Source: Fodinicurvata halophila
Lineage (GTDB): Bacteria; Pseudomonadota; Alphaproteobacteria; Kiloniellales; DSM-21159
DNA: 64,000 bases
Reading direction: 5' to 3'
Assembly (NCBI RefSeq): GCF_042651425.1
Contig: NZ_JBHSCW010000007.1
Span: 304,312 to 368,311, forward strand
Part shown: positions 25,723 through 34,075 of the stretch, one piece after another
How the letters are laid out: every line of letters begins with the position of its first letter
Position numbering within the stretch: position 1 is the stretch's first letter
Made by a program: the position numbers and the translations under genes
Notes under the pieces: model-generated
Databases searched by the model: none
What the model was told of the DNA's origin: nothing
The model's input: the letters and a program-made list of their open reading frames with translations, nothing else

Positions 25723-27558
25723 ATGACACGGCCCGGAGATTTCACGACGCGACCGGAACTGCGCGGCACCTTCGGTGTGGCCGGCTCGACCCACTGGACG
25801 GCCACCGCCGTGGCCATGGGCATCCTGGAGCGCGGCGGCAACGCCTTCGATGCGGCCGCGGCCGGCGGCTTCGTGCTGCAGGTGGTGGAACCCCACCTGA
25901 ACGGGCCTGGCGGCGAGGTGCCGATCCTGACCTATTCCGCGACGGGGGACAAAATCGAGGTGGTCTGCGGCCAGGGAACGGCGCCGGCATCGGCGTCGGC
26001 GGCCGGCTTCCGGGCGATGGGCCTGGACCTGGTGCCCGGCACCGGCCTGCTGCCGGCCTGTGTGCCCGGGGCCTTCGGAGCCTGGCTGCGCATGCTGGCC
26101 GAGCACGGCTCCATGCCGCTGCGCGAGGTGCTGGAGCCGGCCATCTTCTATGCCGAACACGGTTTTCCGCTGGTGCCCAAGATCGTCAATGCCCTGCGCT
26201 CGGTGGAGCCGCTGTTCCGCGAGGAGTGGCCAAGCTCGGCCGCGGTCTACCTCTCCTCCAGCGGGCATCCGAAGGAGGGCGACCTGTTCCGCAATCCGGA
26301 CCTGGCCGCGACCTATCGTCGGATCGTCGAGGAGGCGGAAGCGGCCGGCCGCGATCGCGAAACCCAGATCGAGGCGGCGCGCACCTGCTGGTACGAGGGC
26401 TTCGTGGCCGAGGCCATCGACCGCTTCTACCGCACACAGGAACTGAAGGATTCCACCGGCGAGCGCCACGGCGGCCTGTTGACCGGCCAGGACATGGCCG
26501 ACTGGCGGGCCATGGTGGAGGCGCCCGCGACCTATGACTATCACGGCCTGACGGTCGCCAAGTGCGGCCCCTGGAGCCAGGGCCCCTTCATGCTGCAGCA
26601 GCTGGCCCTGCTGCGCGACCTGCCGCTGGACGAGATGCCGCCGGACGGCCCGGATTTCATCCACACGGTGGTGGAGGCGGCCAAGCTGGCCTTCGCCGAC
26701 CGCGAGGCCTGGTACGGGGATTCGGCCGGCGCGGTGCCGCTGGAGACCCTGTTGTCCGATGCCTACACCGCCGAGCGGCGCAAGCTGATGGGCGACAGGG
26801 CATCCGAGGAGTTCCGCCCCGGCGCGCCCGACGGACGCCCGCCGGTCCTGCCGGACTATCAGGTGGCCGACGAGAACAGCATCGACGTAAGCGCCCTGCT
26901 GGGCGTGGGCGAACCCACGGTCTCGAAGGCCGGCGAGGAGGAGACCGACAGCAACGGGGCGCTGCGCGGCGACACCTGCCACATCGACGTGATCGATCGC
27001 TGGGGCAACATGGTGGCGGCCACGCCCAGCGGCGGCTGGTTCCAGTCCAGCCCGGTGGTGCCGGAGCTGGGATTCTCGCTGTCCACCCGCGCCCAGATGT
27101 TCTGGCTGAAGGAGGGGCTGCCCAGCACGCTCATGGGCGGCAAGCGTCCGCGCACGACGCTGACGCCCTCGATGGCGCTCAAGCACGGCAAGCCTTACCT
27201 GGCATGGGGCACGCCCGGCGGCGACCAGCAAGACCAGTGGTCGCTGAGCTTCCTGCTGCGCCACCTGCATCACGGCTACAACCTTCAGGAGGCCATCGAC
27301 GCGCCGTCCTTTCACAGCGAGCATCCGCCCAGCTCGTTCTGGCCGCGCCTGGCCAAGCCCAACCTGCTGCTGGTCGAGGGGCGGATGCCGAAGGACAGCG
27401 TGGAGGAACTGAAGCGGCGCGGCCACGATGTGAGCGTGGGCGAGGACTGGTCCGAGGGACGCCTGTCCGCCTGTTCGCAGGAAACGCGCAACGGCATGCG
27501 TTACCTGCGCGCCGGGGCCAATCCGCGCGGCATGCAGGGCTATGCTGCCGGGCGCTGA
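25723..27558 (+). CDS. gamma-glutamyltransferase family protein (Ntn hydrolase)
   Basis: The protein has 611 residues. The N-terminal STHWTATAVAMGILERGGNAFDAAAA is the family signature, and GDTCHIDVID places the autocatalytic nucleophile threonine at 418. The C-terminal part contains GGKRPRTTLTPSMALK and GTPGGDQQDQW. No signal peptide is visible, unlike secreted GGTs, so it is probably a cytoplasmic member related to YwrD-type proteins that hydrolyse gamma-glutamyl or other amide bonds. It is followed 43 bases later by an SDR gene. Confidence 0.88.
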   Translation: MTRPGDFTTRPELRGTFGVAGSTHWTATAVAMGILERGGNAFDAAAAGGFVLQVVEPHLNGPGGEVPILTYSATGDKIEVVCGQGTAPASASAAGFRAMGLDLVPGTGLLPACVPGAFGAWLRMLAEHGSMPLREVLEPAIFYAEHGFPLVPKIVNALRSVEPLFREEWPSSAAVYLSSSGHPKEGDLFRNPDLAATYRRIVEEAEAAGRDRETQIEAARTCWYEGFVAEAIDRFYRTQELKDSTGERHGGLLTGQDMADWRAMVEAPATYDYHGLTVAKCGPWSQGPFMLQQLALLRDLPLDEMPPDGPDFIHTVVEAAKLAFADREAWYGDSAGAVPLETLLSDAYTAERRKLMGDRASEEFRPGAPDGRPPVLPDYQVADENSIDVSALLGVGEPTVSKAGEEETDSNGALRGDTCHIDVIDRWGNMVAATPSGGWFQSSPVVPELGFSLSTRAQMFWLKEGLPSTLMGGKRPRTTLTPSMALKHGKPYLAWGTPGGDQQDQWSLSFLLRHLHHGYNLQEAIDAPSFHSEHPPSSFWPRLAKPNLLLVEGRMPKDSVEELKRRGHDVSVGEDWSEGRLSACSQETRNGMRYLRAGANPRGMQGYAAGR

Positions 27559-27601
27559 GGGACAACGCGAAGAGACAACAGCTTACCAAAGGAGCAAAGA
27601 G

Positions 27602-28384
27602 ATGGATCTGGGATTGAAGGGCAAGCGCGCCCTGGTGTTCGCCTCGACCAAGGGGCTGGGCCGGGCCATCGCCACGGCCCTGGCGGCGGAAGGCGCGGAG
27701 GTCTGCGTCTCGGGACGCTCGGGGCCCGAACAGGTGGCGCAGGAGATCTCCGCCGAGACCGGGGCCAAGGTCCATGGCCTGCCCTGCAACCTGCACGAGC
27801 GGGCGCAGGTGGACAAGCTGATCGACACGGCCCTGGAGACCATGGGCGGCATCGACGTCCTGGTGCTCAACGGCGGCGGTCCGCCGCCCAAGCCGGCGCT
27901 GGGCGTCGAGGACTCGGAGTGGACGCTCTGGTTCGAGCGCATGGTGGGCAACCTGATCCACGCCGCCACGCGATGCCTGCCGGCCATGCGCGAACGCGGC
28001 TGGGGACGCCTGTTGACCGTGGCCTCCTCGGCGGCGGTGCAGCCGGCGCCCAACATGGCGCTGTCCAACAGCCTGCGCGCCTCGCTGCTGGCCTGGAACA
28101 AGACGCTGTCCGCAGAGGTGGCGGCTGACGGGGTGACCTGCAACGTCATCCTGCCGGGACGTATCGACACCGACCGCGTGGCACAGCTGGATGCCGCCCG
28201 CTCGGAGCGCGAGCAGCGTCCGCTGGAAGAGGTGCAGAAGAGCATCCTGACCGAGATTCCGGCGCGCCGCTACGGCCAGCCGAAGGAGTTCGGCGAGGTG
28301 GCGGCCTTCCTCTGTTCCGAGCGGGCGAGCTTCGTCACCGGCACGACCCAGCGCGTCGACGGCGGCCAGATCCGGGCGATCTGA
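27602..28384 (+). CDS. SDR-family oxidoreductase lacking the usual YxxxK
   Basis: The protein has 260 residues. The Rossmann start LKGKRALVFASTKGLGRAIATALA, a NGGGPPP loop and the C-terminal FVTGTTQRVDGGQ fit 3-oxoacyl-ACP-reductase-like SDRs. In the active-site region the serine of VASSAAVQPAP is present, but the expected Tyr and Lys are replaced in NMALSNSLRA. This divergent subgroup is common in catabolic clusters, and its chemistry is uncertain. The start at 27602 follows AAGGAGCAAAGAG; an earlier in-frame start inside the previous gene's end is less likely. Confidence 0.85.
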   Translation: MDLGLKGKRALVFASTKGLGRAIATALAAEGAEVCVSGRSGPEQVAQEISAETGAKVHGLPCNLHERAQVDKLIDTALETMGGIDVLVLNGGGPPPKPALGVEDSEWTLWFERMVGNLIHAATRCLPAMRERGWGRLLTVASSAAVQPAPNMALSNSLRASLLAWNKTLSAEVAADGVTCNVILPGRIDTDRVAQLDAARSEREQRPLEEVQKSILTEIPARRYGQPKEFGEVAAFLCSERASFVTGTTQRVDGGQIRAI

Positions 28385-28434
28385 GCCAGGCGCGCAGCCT
28401 CATTCACAATGGATAATAAACAGAGTCGGAGTCC

Positions 28435-30081
28435 ATGAAGACAGTCGGACAGCTTGCCGTCGATTCCCTGGTCGCCCAGGGGATCGATCGCCTCTTCTGC
28501 GTGCCGGGGGAGAGCTACCTGGGCCTGCTCGAGGCCCTGAACGGGTGCGACGAGATCGACACGGTGGTCTGTCGCCACGAATCCGGGGCCGGGTTCATGG
28601 CGCTGGCCGATGCGCGCATGACCGGTCGGCCCGGTGTGGCCTGCGTCAGCCGCGGTCCCGGGGCCTGCAATGCCGCCATTGCGGTGCACACCGCCCAGCA
28701 GGACGGCGTGCCCTTCATCCTCTTCGTGGGGCAGGTGGCGAAGGACGACGTGCGCCGCGATTCCTTCCAGGAAATCGACTACGGCCAGATGTTCGGGCGC
28801 ATCGCCAAGTGGACGGCGGAGGTGACCGACCCCAATCGCATGGCCGAGACGCTGCTGCGCGCCTTCCAGGTGGCGACCACCGGCCTGCCGGGGCCGGTGG
28901 TGATCGCCGTGCCGGAGGACGTGCTGACGGCCCAGGTGGAGGCGGCGACGGTGCAGCCGCAGGCCAGGGTCCGGGGCGCGCCGGATCCGGCGGCGCTGGA
29001 GCAGCTGCGCGGCTGGCTGGCCGAGGCCGAGCGGCCGCTGCTGCTGGCCGGCAGCGGCCTGGAGAACGAGGCGGGACGTACGGCCCTGAAGGACATGGCG
29101 GAGGCCTGGAACCTGCCGGTGCTGGTGTCCTTCCGCCGCCAGGACCTGTTCGACAATGCCCATCCGCTCTATGCCGGGGACATGGGCCTGTCCAACCCGG
29201 CCAGCCAGCTGGAGCTGCTGCGCAGTTCCGACCTGCTGGTGACTCTGGGGGCGCGGCTGTCCGACATCACCAGCCAGGGCTACAGCTTCCCGAAGATGGT
29301 GCGTCCCGAGATGCGCCTGGCCCACGTGCATGCCGATCCCGATGTGCTGGGGATTCATTTTGCCGCCGACCTGGCGCTCGCCAGCGATCCCGTGGCCTGT
29401 GCCCGGGCCCTGGGGCAGCCGCAGGCGGCCTTGCCGGACCGGCGGGACTGGCTGTCGGCCCTGGCGGCCGAGCGGGCGAAGATTCGGGCCGTGACGGACA
29501 AGGAGCAGCCCGATGGCGTCCCCTTCGCGCGCGTCGTGGAAAAGGTCGGCGCCAACCTGACGGAGGACGCCATCGTCACCGTTGATGCCGGGAGTTTCGG
29601 CGCCCCGATCTATCGCGCCATCCCCTTCAGGCCGCCGCAGCGCCTGCTGGCCCCGATCTCGGGCGCCATGGGCTTCGGCGTGCCGGCCGCCGTGGCGGCG
29701 GGCCTGCGCACGCCGGAACGGCCCGTGATCTGTTTCGTCGGGGACGGCGGCCTGCTGATGACCGGCAGCGAGCTGGCCGTGGCGCTGGAGCGCGAGCTGC
29801 CACTGAAGGTCATCGTGTCCGAGAACAATGTCTATGGCTCGATCCTGCTGCACCAGGAGCGGGACTATCCCGGTCACTGGACGGGGACCACCTTCACCAA
29901 CCCGGACCTGGAGACCCTCGGAAAGGCCTATGGCTGCGCGGTGACGCGCCTGGAGACCCTGGCCGACCTGGATCGCCTGCCGGAGCTGATCGCCCGGCCG
30001 GGCCCGCAGTTCATCGTGGTGACCAGCAGCGTGCAAGCACTGCTGGCGCCGGTGCGCCCGGCGGCCAAGCACGAGGGATGA
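28435..30081 (+). CDS. second thiamine-diphosphate enzyme, acetolactate-synthase-like
   Basis: The protein has 548 residues. The catalytic glutamate is in RHESGAGFMALADARMTGRPG (about 43-63), the central domain at about 190-320, and the TPP/Mg motif GDGGLLMTGSELAVALERELP at about 437-457. It is clearly different from the other TPP enzyme in this region. It is part of the plus-strand unit GGT-SDR-TPP-GntR. A decarboxylase or carboligase acting on a 2-oxo acid from the pathway is likely; the exact substrate is unknown. Confidence 0.86.
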   Translation: MKTVGQLAVDSLVAQGIDRLFCVPGESYLGLLEALNGCDEIDTVVCRHESGAGFMALADARMTGRPGVACVSRGPGACNAAIAVHTAQQDGVPFILFVGQVAKDDVRRDSFQEIDYGQMFGRIAKWTAEVTDPNRMAETLLRAFQVATTGLPGPVVIAVPEDVLTAQVEAATVQPQARVRGAPDPAALEQLRGWLAEAERPLLLAGSGLENEAGRTALKDMAEAWNLPVLVSFRRQDLFDNAHPLYAGDMGLSNPASQLELLRSSDLLVTLGARLSDITSQGYSFPKMVRPEMRLAHVHADPDVLGIHFAADLALASDPVACARALGQPQAALPDRRDWLSALAAERAKIRAVTDKEQPDGVPFARVVEKVGANLTEDAIVTVDAGSFGAPIYRAIPFRPPQRLLAPISGAMGFGVPAAVAAGLRTPERPVICFVGDGGLLMTGSELAVALERELPLKVIVSENNVYGSILLHQERDYPGHWTGTTFTNPDLETLGKAYGCAVTRLETLADLDRLPELIARPGPQFIVVTSSVQALLAPVRPAAKHEG

Positions 30082-30203
30082 GCTCCGCCGGCCGGCGGCT
30101 CAAAGCGCTTGGCAAGCCTTGCGTCTACCGGGCAGACTGCGGGAGTGCGTCGCTCCCGGCCGGGACGCCGCGGTTGGGTGCAGAGTGAACGGATCCGGGT
30201 AAC

Positions 30204-30872
30204 ATGGAGAACAGCAGCCAGATCTCCCGCAGCGAGGCCGCCTATCAGAAGCTGAAGGAGGCCATCAAGAAGGGCAGTATGGCGCCCGGCATGCGGGTGC
30301 GCGAGGTCGAGATCGCCGAGCGCTTCGGCATCAGCCGGACGCCGGCCCGCGAGGCCATCCGCCGCCTGGAGTCCGAGGGCCTGATTTCCTTCGTGCCGCA
30401 CAACGGGGCGGTGGTCTCCAAGCTGGACCACCAGCAGACCATGGAGCTCTATGACATGCGCGAGGTCCTGGAAGGCACGGCCGCCAGCTTCGCCGCGCGT
30501 CACGCCTCCACGGCCGAACTCGAGGAGCTGGAGGACCTGATCGCCTCGGAAACCGAGGTGGCGGAGGATCCCGACCAGCTGGCCAACCTCAACCGCCTGA
30601 TCCATTCCGCCATCTACCGCGCCGCGCACAATCGCTTCCTGGAGAAGTCCCTGCTGGGCTTGCGCGATTCCATGGCCCTGCTGGGCGGGACGACCCTGGC
30701 GATTGAGGGCCGCTGTACGGCGGCTCACCAGGAGCACCTGGCTATCCTGGACGCCATCCGGGCGCGCGACGAGGTCCGGGCCGAACAGGCCGCCCGCGCC
30801 CACATCCGCAATGCCCAGCGCATGCGCCTCAAGCTTATGCGCCAGGACCTGGTGCTGGGCGAGGAGGAATAG
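30204..30872 (+). CDS. GntR/FCD-family transcriptional regulator
   Basis: The protein has 222 residues. Winged helix at about 12-75 (MRVREVEIAERFGISRTPAREAIRRLE) and FCD domain at about 83-215, with the metal-site pattern in LNRLIHSAIY, HQEHLAILDAI and RAHIRNAQR. It lies between the TPP enzyme gene and tcuA, on the same strand. It is a plausible repressor for tcuAB, whose homologues elsewhere are controlled by a LysR regulator. Confidence 0.9.
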   Translation: MENSSQISRSEAAYQKLKEAIKKGSMAPGMRVREVEIAERFGISRTPAREAIRRLESEGLISFVPHNGAVVSKLDHQQTMELYDMREVLEGTAASFAARHASTAELEELEDLIASETEVAEDPDQLANLNRLIHSAIYRAAHNRFLEKSLLGLRDSMALLGGTTLAIEGRCTAAHQEHLAILDAIRARDEVRAEQAARAHIRNAQRMRLKLMRQDLVLGEEE

Positions 30873-30932
30873 GCCGGACCCGGCCATCCCTGGAACGAGC
30901 TCTGGTGTTGCCCCTGGCTGGAGGGCTTGCGT

Positions 30933-30961
30933 TTGACTCTGAATGAATGCATTCGTATACA
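30933..30961 (+). promoter_or_regulatory. sigma-70-type promoter with internal palindrome, upstream of tcuA
   Basis: TTGACT at 30933-30938 and TATACA at 30956-30961 are separated by 17 bases, an ideal housekeeping promoter, with expected start near 30968. The perfect palindrome GAATGCATTC (30945-30954) lies between the hexamers, where a bound repressor would block polymerase. The GntR encoded just upstream is the obvious candidate. Confidence 0.65.
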
Positions 30962-31044
30962 TTCGGATGTAATTCACTGAGAACAAGCGTTGAGAGGGCC
31001 TGTTGCGGTGACCTTCACAGCGTTCGCGGAGCAGGGGCCGAGAG

Positions 31045-32448
31045 ATGCCTGAACATGACCATCTTTCCCGGCAGGAGTGGGACGTCGTCGTCGTGGGCGG
31101 CGGCAATGCTGCGCTCTGCGCCGCCATCGAGGCGGCCGAGGCCGGGTGCCGGGTGCTGATCCTGGAAGGCGCGCCGGCGCCCTATCGTGGCGGCAATTCC
31201 CGGCATACCCGCAACTTCCGCTGCATGCACCAGGGGCCGCTCTCCGTGCTGACGGACAGCTACGGGGAGGACGAGTATTTCGACGACCTGATGCTGGTGA
31301 CCAAGGGCGAGACCGACGAGGAGCTGGCGCGCCTGGCGATCCGCTCCTCGGAAGACTGCCTGCCCTGGATGGAGGCGCATGGCGTGCGCTTCCAGCCCTC
31401 GCTCTCCGGCACGCTGTCGCTCAGCCGCACCAACGCCTTCTTCCTGGGCGGCGGCAAGGCGCTCGTGAACGCCTATTACAACACGGCTGCGGACCTGGGC
31501 GTGAGTGTGGCCTACGAGGCGCAGGTGACGCACGTGGAGGTGAACGACGGCCGCTTCGAGGCCGTGCAGGCGGAGATCGCCGGCGCGCCCTGCCGCATCC
31601 GCGGGCGGTCCGTCATCCTGGCCTCGGGCGGATTCCAGGCCGACATCGACTGGCTGGCCCGGGCCTGGGGCCCGTCGGCGCGGAACTTCCTGATCCGGGG
31701 GACGCCCTACAACAGGGGTGTCGTCCTCAACGACATGCTGGAGCAGGGCGCGGAAAGCGTGGGCGATCCCACCCAGTGTCATGCCGTGGCCATCGACGGT
31801 CGCGCGCCGAAGTTCGACGGCGGCATCGTCACACGCTTGGACTGCGTGCCCTTCTCCATCGTCGTGAACCGCGAGGCCGAGCGCTTCTATGACGAGGGCG
31901 AGGACGTCTGGCCCAAGCGCTATGCCATCTGGGGGCGACTGGTGGCGGCGCAGCCCGACCAGGTCGCCTATTCCATCATCGATTCCAAGTCCATCGACCT
32001 CTTCATGCCCTCGGTCTTCAAGCCCGATCAGGCCGACACCATCGAGGAGCTGGCGGAGAAGCTGGAGCTGCCGCCGGACAGGCTGACGGAGACTGTGACG
32101 CGCTTCAATGCGGCCTGTGGCGAGGGGACTTTCTATCCCACCGAGCTGGACGCTCTCGCCACCCAGGGGATCACGCCGGCCAAGACCAACTGGGCGCGAC
32201 CGATCAGCGAGCCGCCCTTCTACGGCTATGTCCTGCGGCCGGGGGTGACCTTCACCTATCTGGGCCTGAAGGTGGACAGCACGGCCCGGGTCTCGGGCGC
32301 CCAGGGGCGCTACGACAACGTCTGGGCGGCCGGCGAGATCATGGCGGGCTCGATCCTGGGCCAGGGCTACCTGGCCGGTTTCGGCATGACCATCGGCACC
32401 GTCTTCGGACGCATCGCGGGACAGGAGGCCGCCGCCCATGTCAATTGA
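31045..32448 (+). CDS. tcuA: FAD-dependent tricarballylate dehydrogenase
   Basis: The protein has 467 residues. WDVVVVGGGNAALCAAIEAAEAGCRVLILE is the FAD-binding fold, and RGGNSRHTRNFR with the C-terminal GEIMAGSILGQGYLAGFGMTIG are typical of the fumarate-reductase-like TcuA subfamily. TcuA oxidises tricarballylate to cis-aconitate. It overlaps tcuB by eleven bases, the known partner that reoxidises the flavin. No TcuC-type transporter is adjacent; the TRAP and TTT systems nearby could import the acid. Confidence 0.9.
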   Translation: MPEHDHLSRQEWDVVVVGGGNAALCAAIEAAEAGCRVLILEGAPAPYRGGNSRHTRNFRCMHQGPLSVLTDSYGEDEYFDDLMLVTKGETDEELARLAIRSSEDCLPWMEAHGVRFQPSLSGTLSLSRTNAFFLGGGKALVNAYYNTAADLGVSVAYEAQVTHVEVNDGRFEAVQAEIAGAPCRIRGRSVILASGGFQADIDWLARAWGPSARNFLIRGTPYNRGVVLNDMLEQGAESVGDPTQCHAVAIDGRAPKFDGGIVTRLDCVPFSIVVNREAERFYDEGEDVWPKRYAIWGRLVAAQPDQVAYSIIDSKSIDLFMPSVFKPDQADTIEELAEKLELPPDRLTETVTRFNAACGEGTFYPTELDALATQGITPAKTNWARPISEPPFYGYVLRPGVTFTYLGLKVDSTARVSGAQGRYDNVWAAGEIMAGSILGQGYLAGFGMTIGTVFGRIAGQEAAAHVN

Positions 32449-33550
32449 CATCGTCCAGGGCGTGCAGACGGAGCCGGAAAGCGACGAAATCCAGGAAGCC
32501 CGGCGCCAGGTCGAGATCTGCAACGCCTGCCGCTATTGCGAGGGCTATTGCTCGGTCTTTCCCGCCATCACGCGCCAGCGCCTCTTCGCCGAAGGCGACA
32601 TGACGCAGCTGGCGAACCTCTGCCACAACTGCCGCGGCTGCTATTACGCCTGCCAGTACACCGAGCCGCACGAGTTCGCGCTGAACCTGCCCAAAGCCCT
32701 GGCCGAGGTGCGCAGCGACAGCTGGGAGAGGTTCGCCTGGCCGGGCGGGCTGGCGCGCCGTTTCCAGGAAAGCGGCGTGGCGCTGGCCGGGGCCCTGGTG
32801 GCGGGATTGGCGGTGGTCTTCGCCCTCATCCAGACGATGCGGCCGGACAGCGGAGCCGGTTTCTACGCCTATCTCTCGCACGGCCTGATGGTGAGCCTCT
32901 TCGCCCCGGCCTTCCTGCTGCCGCTGGTGGCGGTCGGCGTCAGCCTGCGCCGCTATTGGCGACATGTGGGCGGGGCGCCGGTGAAGCTGGCCCATCTCAC
33001 GGCGGCCGTCCGGGATGCGTCCCGGCTGGGCAATCTCTCGGGCGGCCAGGGGCAGGGCTGCAACTTCGAAGAGGGGACGCGCTACACGAACCGCCGGCGC
33101 TGGCTGCACCAGGCCGTGCTCTATGGCTTCCTGCTGTGCTTCGCCTCCACCTCCTCGGCCACACTCATGCACTACCTGCTGGGCTGGGAGGCGCCCTATG
33201 GCGTTTTCACGCCGCCAAAGCTCCTGGGTGTTCCCGGCGGGCTGCTGCTGATGGTCGGAACGGCCGGCATGGCCTGGCTCAAGACCCGGGCAGCACCAGA
33301 GCTGGGCGCGCCGCGCGTATGGGGCGGCGAAATGGCCTTCGTGCTGCTGCTCTTCCTGGTGGCGGCCAGCGGCCTGGTCCTCTATGCGGCAACCGGGACG
33401 GCGGCGGTGCCCACCCTGCTGGCCCTTCATCTGGGGGCGGTGCTGGCCTTCTTCCTGCTGACGCCCTATTCGAAGATGGTGCACGGCTTCTACAGACTGG
33501 CCGCCCTGGTGCGCGATGCCCAGCAGAAGGACTCGCGCCAGGCCGGGTGA
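32438..33550 (+). CDS. tcuB: tricarballylate utilisation Fe-S membrane protein
   Basis: The protein has 370 residues. Two cysteine motifs, CNACRYCEGYCSVFP (about 28-42) and CHNCRGCYYACQY (about 63-75), bind [4Fe-4S] clusters; the remaining two-thirds has about six membrane helices with histidines that may carry haem. TcuB takes electrons from reduced TcuA to the quinone pool. It begins inside the end of tcuA. Confidence 0.92.
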   Translation: MSIDIVQGVQTEPESDEIQEARRQVEICNACRYCEGYCSVFPAITRQRLFAEGDMTQLANLCHNCRGCYYACQYTEPHEFALNLPKALAEVRSDSWERFAWPGGLARRFQESGVALAGALVAGLAVVFALIQTMRPDSGAGFYAYLSHGLMVSLFAPAFLLPLVAVGVSLRRYWRHVGGAPVKLAHLTAAVRDASRLGNLSGGQGQGCNFEEGTRYTNRRRWLHQAVLYGFLLCFASTSSATLMHYLLGWEAPYGVFTPPKLLGVPGGLLLMVGTAGMAWLKTRAAPELGAPRVWGGEMAFVLLLFLVAASGLVLYAATGTAAVPTLLALHLGAVLAFFLLTPYSKMVHGFYRLAALVRDAQQKDSRQAG

Positions 33551-33654
33551 ATCGCGCGGCCAGGCAAGGGCGGCAGGAGATGGGCGAGCTTTCCATGCGA
33601 AGGCATGGATGGGATGGTGTCCTCTGCCGGACCACTCGTGAAAGCGGAGAGGCC

Positions 33655-34065
33655 ATGTACAAGACGATCATCGTTCCCATCGACCTGATGCACGCCGAGC
33701 GTATCCAGCCGATGATCCAGGCGGCGCGACGCCTGGAGGGCGAGGGCGCCACACTCATCCTGACCAACGTGATCGAGGATGTGCCGAGCTTCATGGAAGC
33801 CCAGCTTCCGGCCGGCGTCATCGACCGGCTGAAGGAGCAGGCACGCCTGCAGCTCGAGGAATTGGCCGAGGGGAACGCGCCCGGCTGCGAGATCGAGGTG
33901 CGCCCCGGCCAGCCGGCGGCCGAGATCCTGGAGCTGGCCCGTGAGCGGGGTGCTGACCTGATCGTCATCGCCTCTCACCAGCCGGGGTTCGGCGATTTCC
34001 TGATCGGCTCGACGGCGGCGCGGGTGGTGCGCCACGCCGACTGCTCGGTGCACGTGATCCGCTAG
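33655..34065 (+). CDS. universal stress protein (UspA family)
   Basis: The protein has 136 residues. The start MYKTIIVPIDLMHAER and the C-terminal GSTAARVVRHADCSVHVIR are typical Usp ends. The ATP-binding G-2x-G-9x-G(S/T) motif is only partly present (SHQPGFGDFLIGSTAARVVRH), so nucleotide binding is plausible. I chose ATG at 33655 because family similarity begins there. It follows tcuB by 104 bases and may be in the same transcript. Confidence 0.88.
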   Translation: MYKTIIVPIDLMHAERIQPMIQAARRLEGEGATLILTNVIEDVPSFMEAQLPAGVIDRLKEQARLQLEELAEGNAPGCEIEVRPGQPAAEILELARERGADLIVIASHQPGFGDFLIGSTAARVVRHADCSVHVIR

Positions 34066-34075
34066 CGGTGCGATC

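Noticed and set aside
24544..27426. A 960-codon open frame antisense to the GGT gene and overlapping the TRAP receptor
   Set aside because: It is an artefact of high GC; the receptor and GGT have complete family motifs in their own frames.
3087..30964. The shared string TTCGTATACAT upstream of nsrR and tcuA
   Set aside because: Both occurrences include a TATACA -10 hexamer, so chance similarity of promoters explains it better than a common operator.
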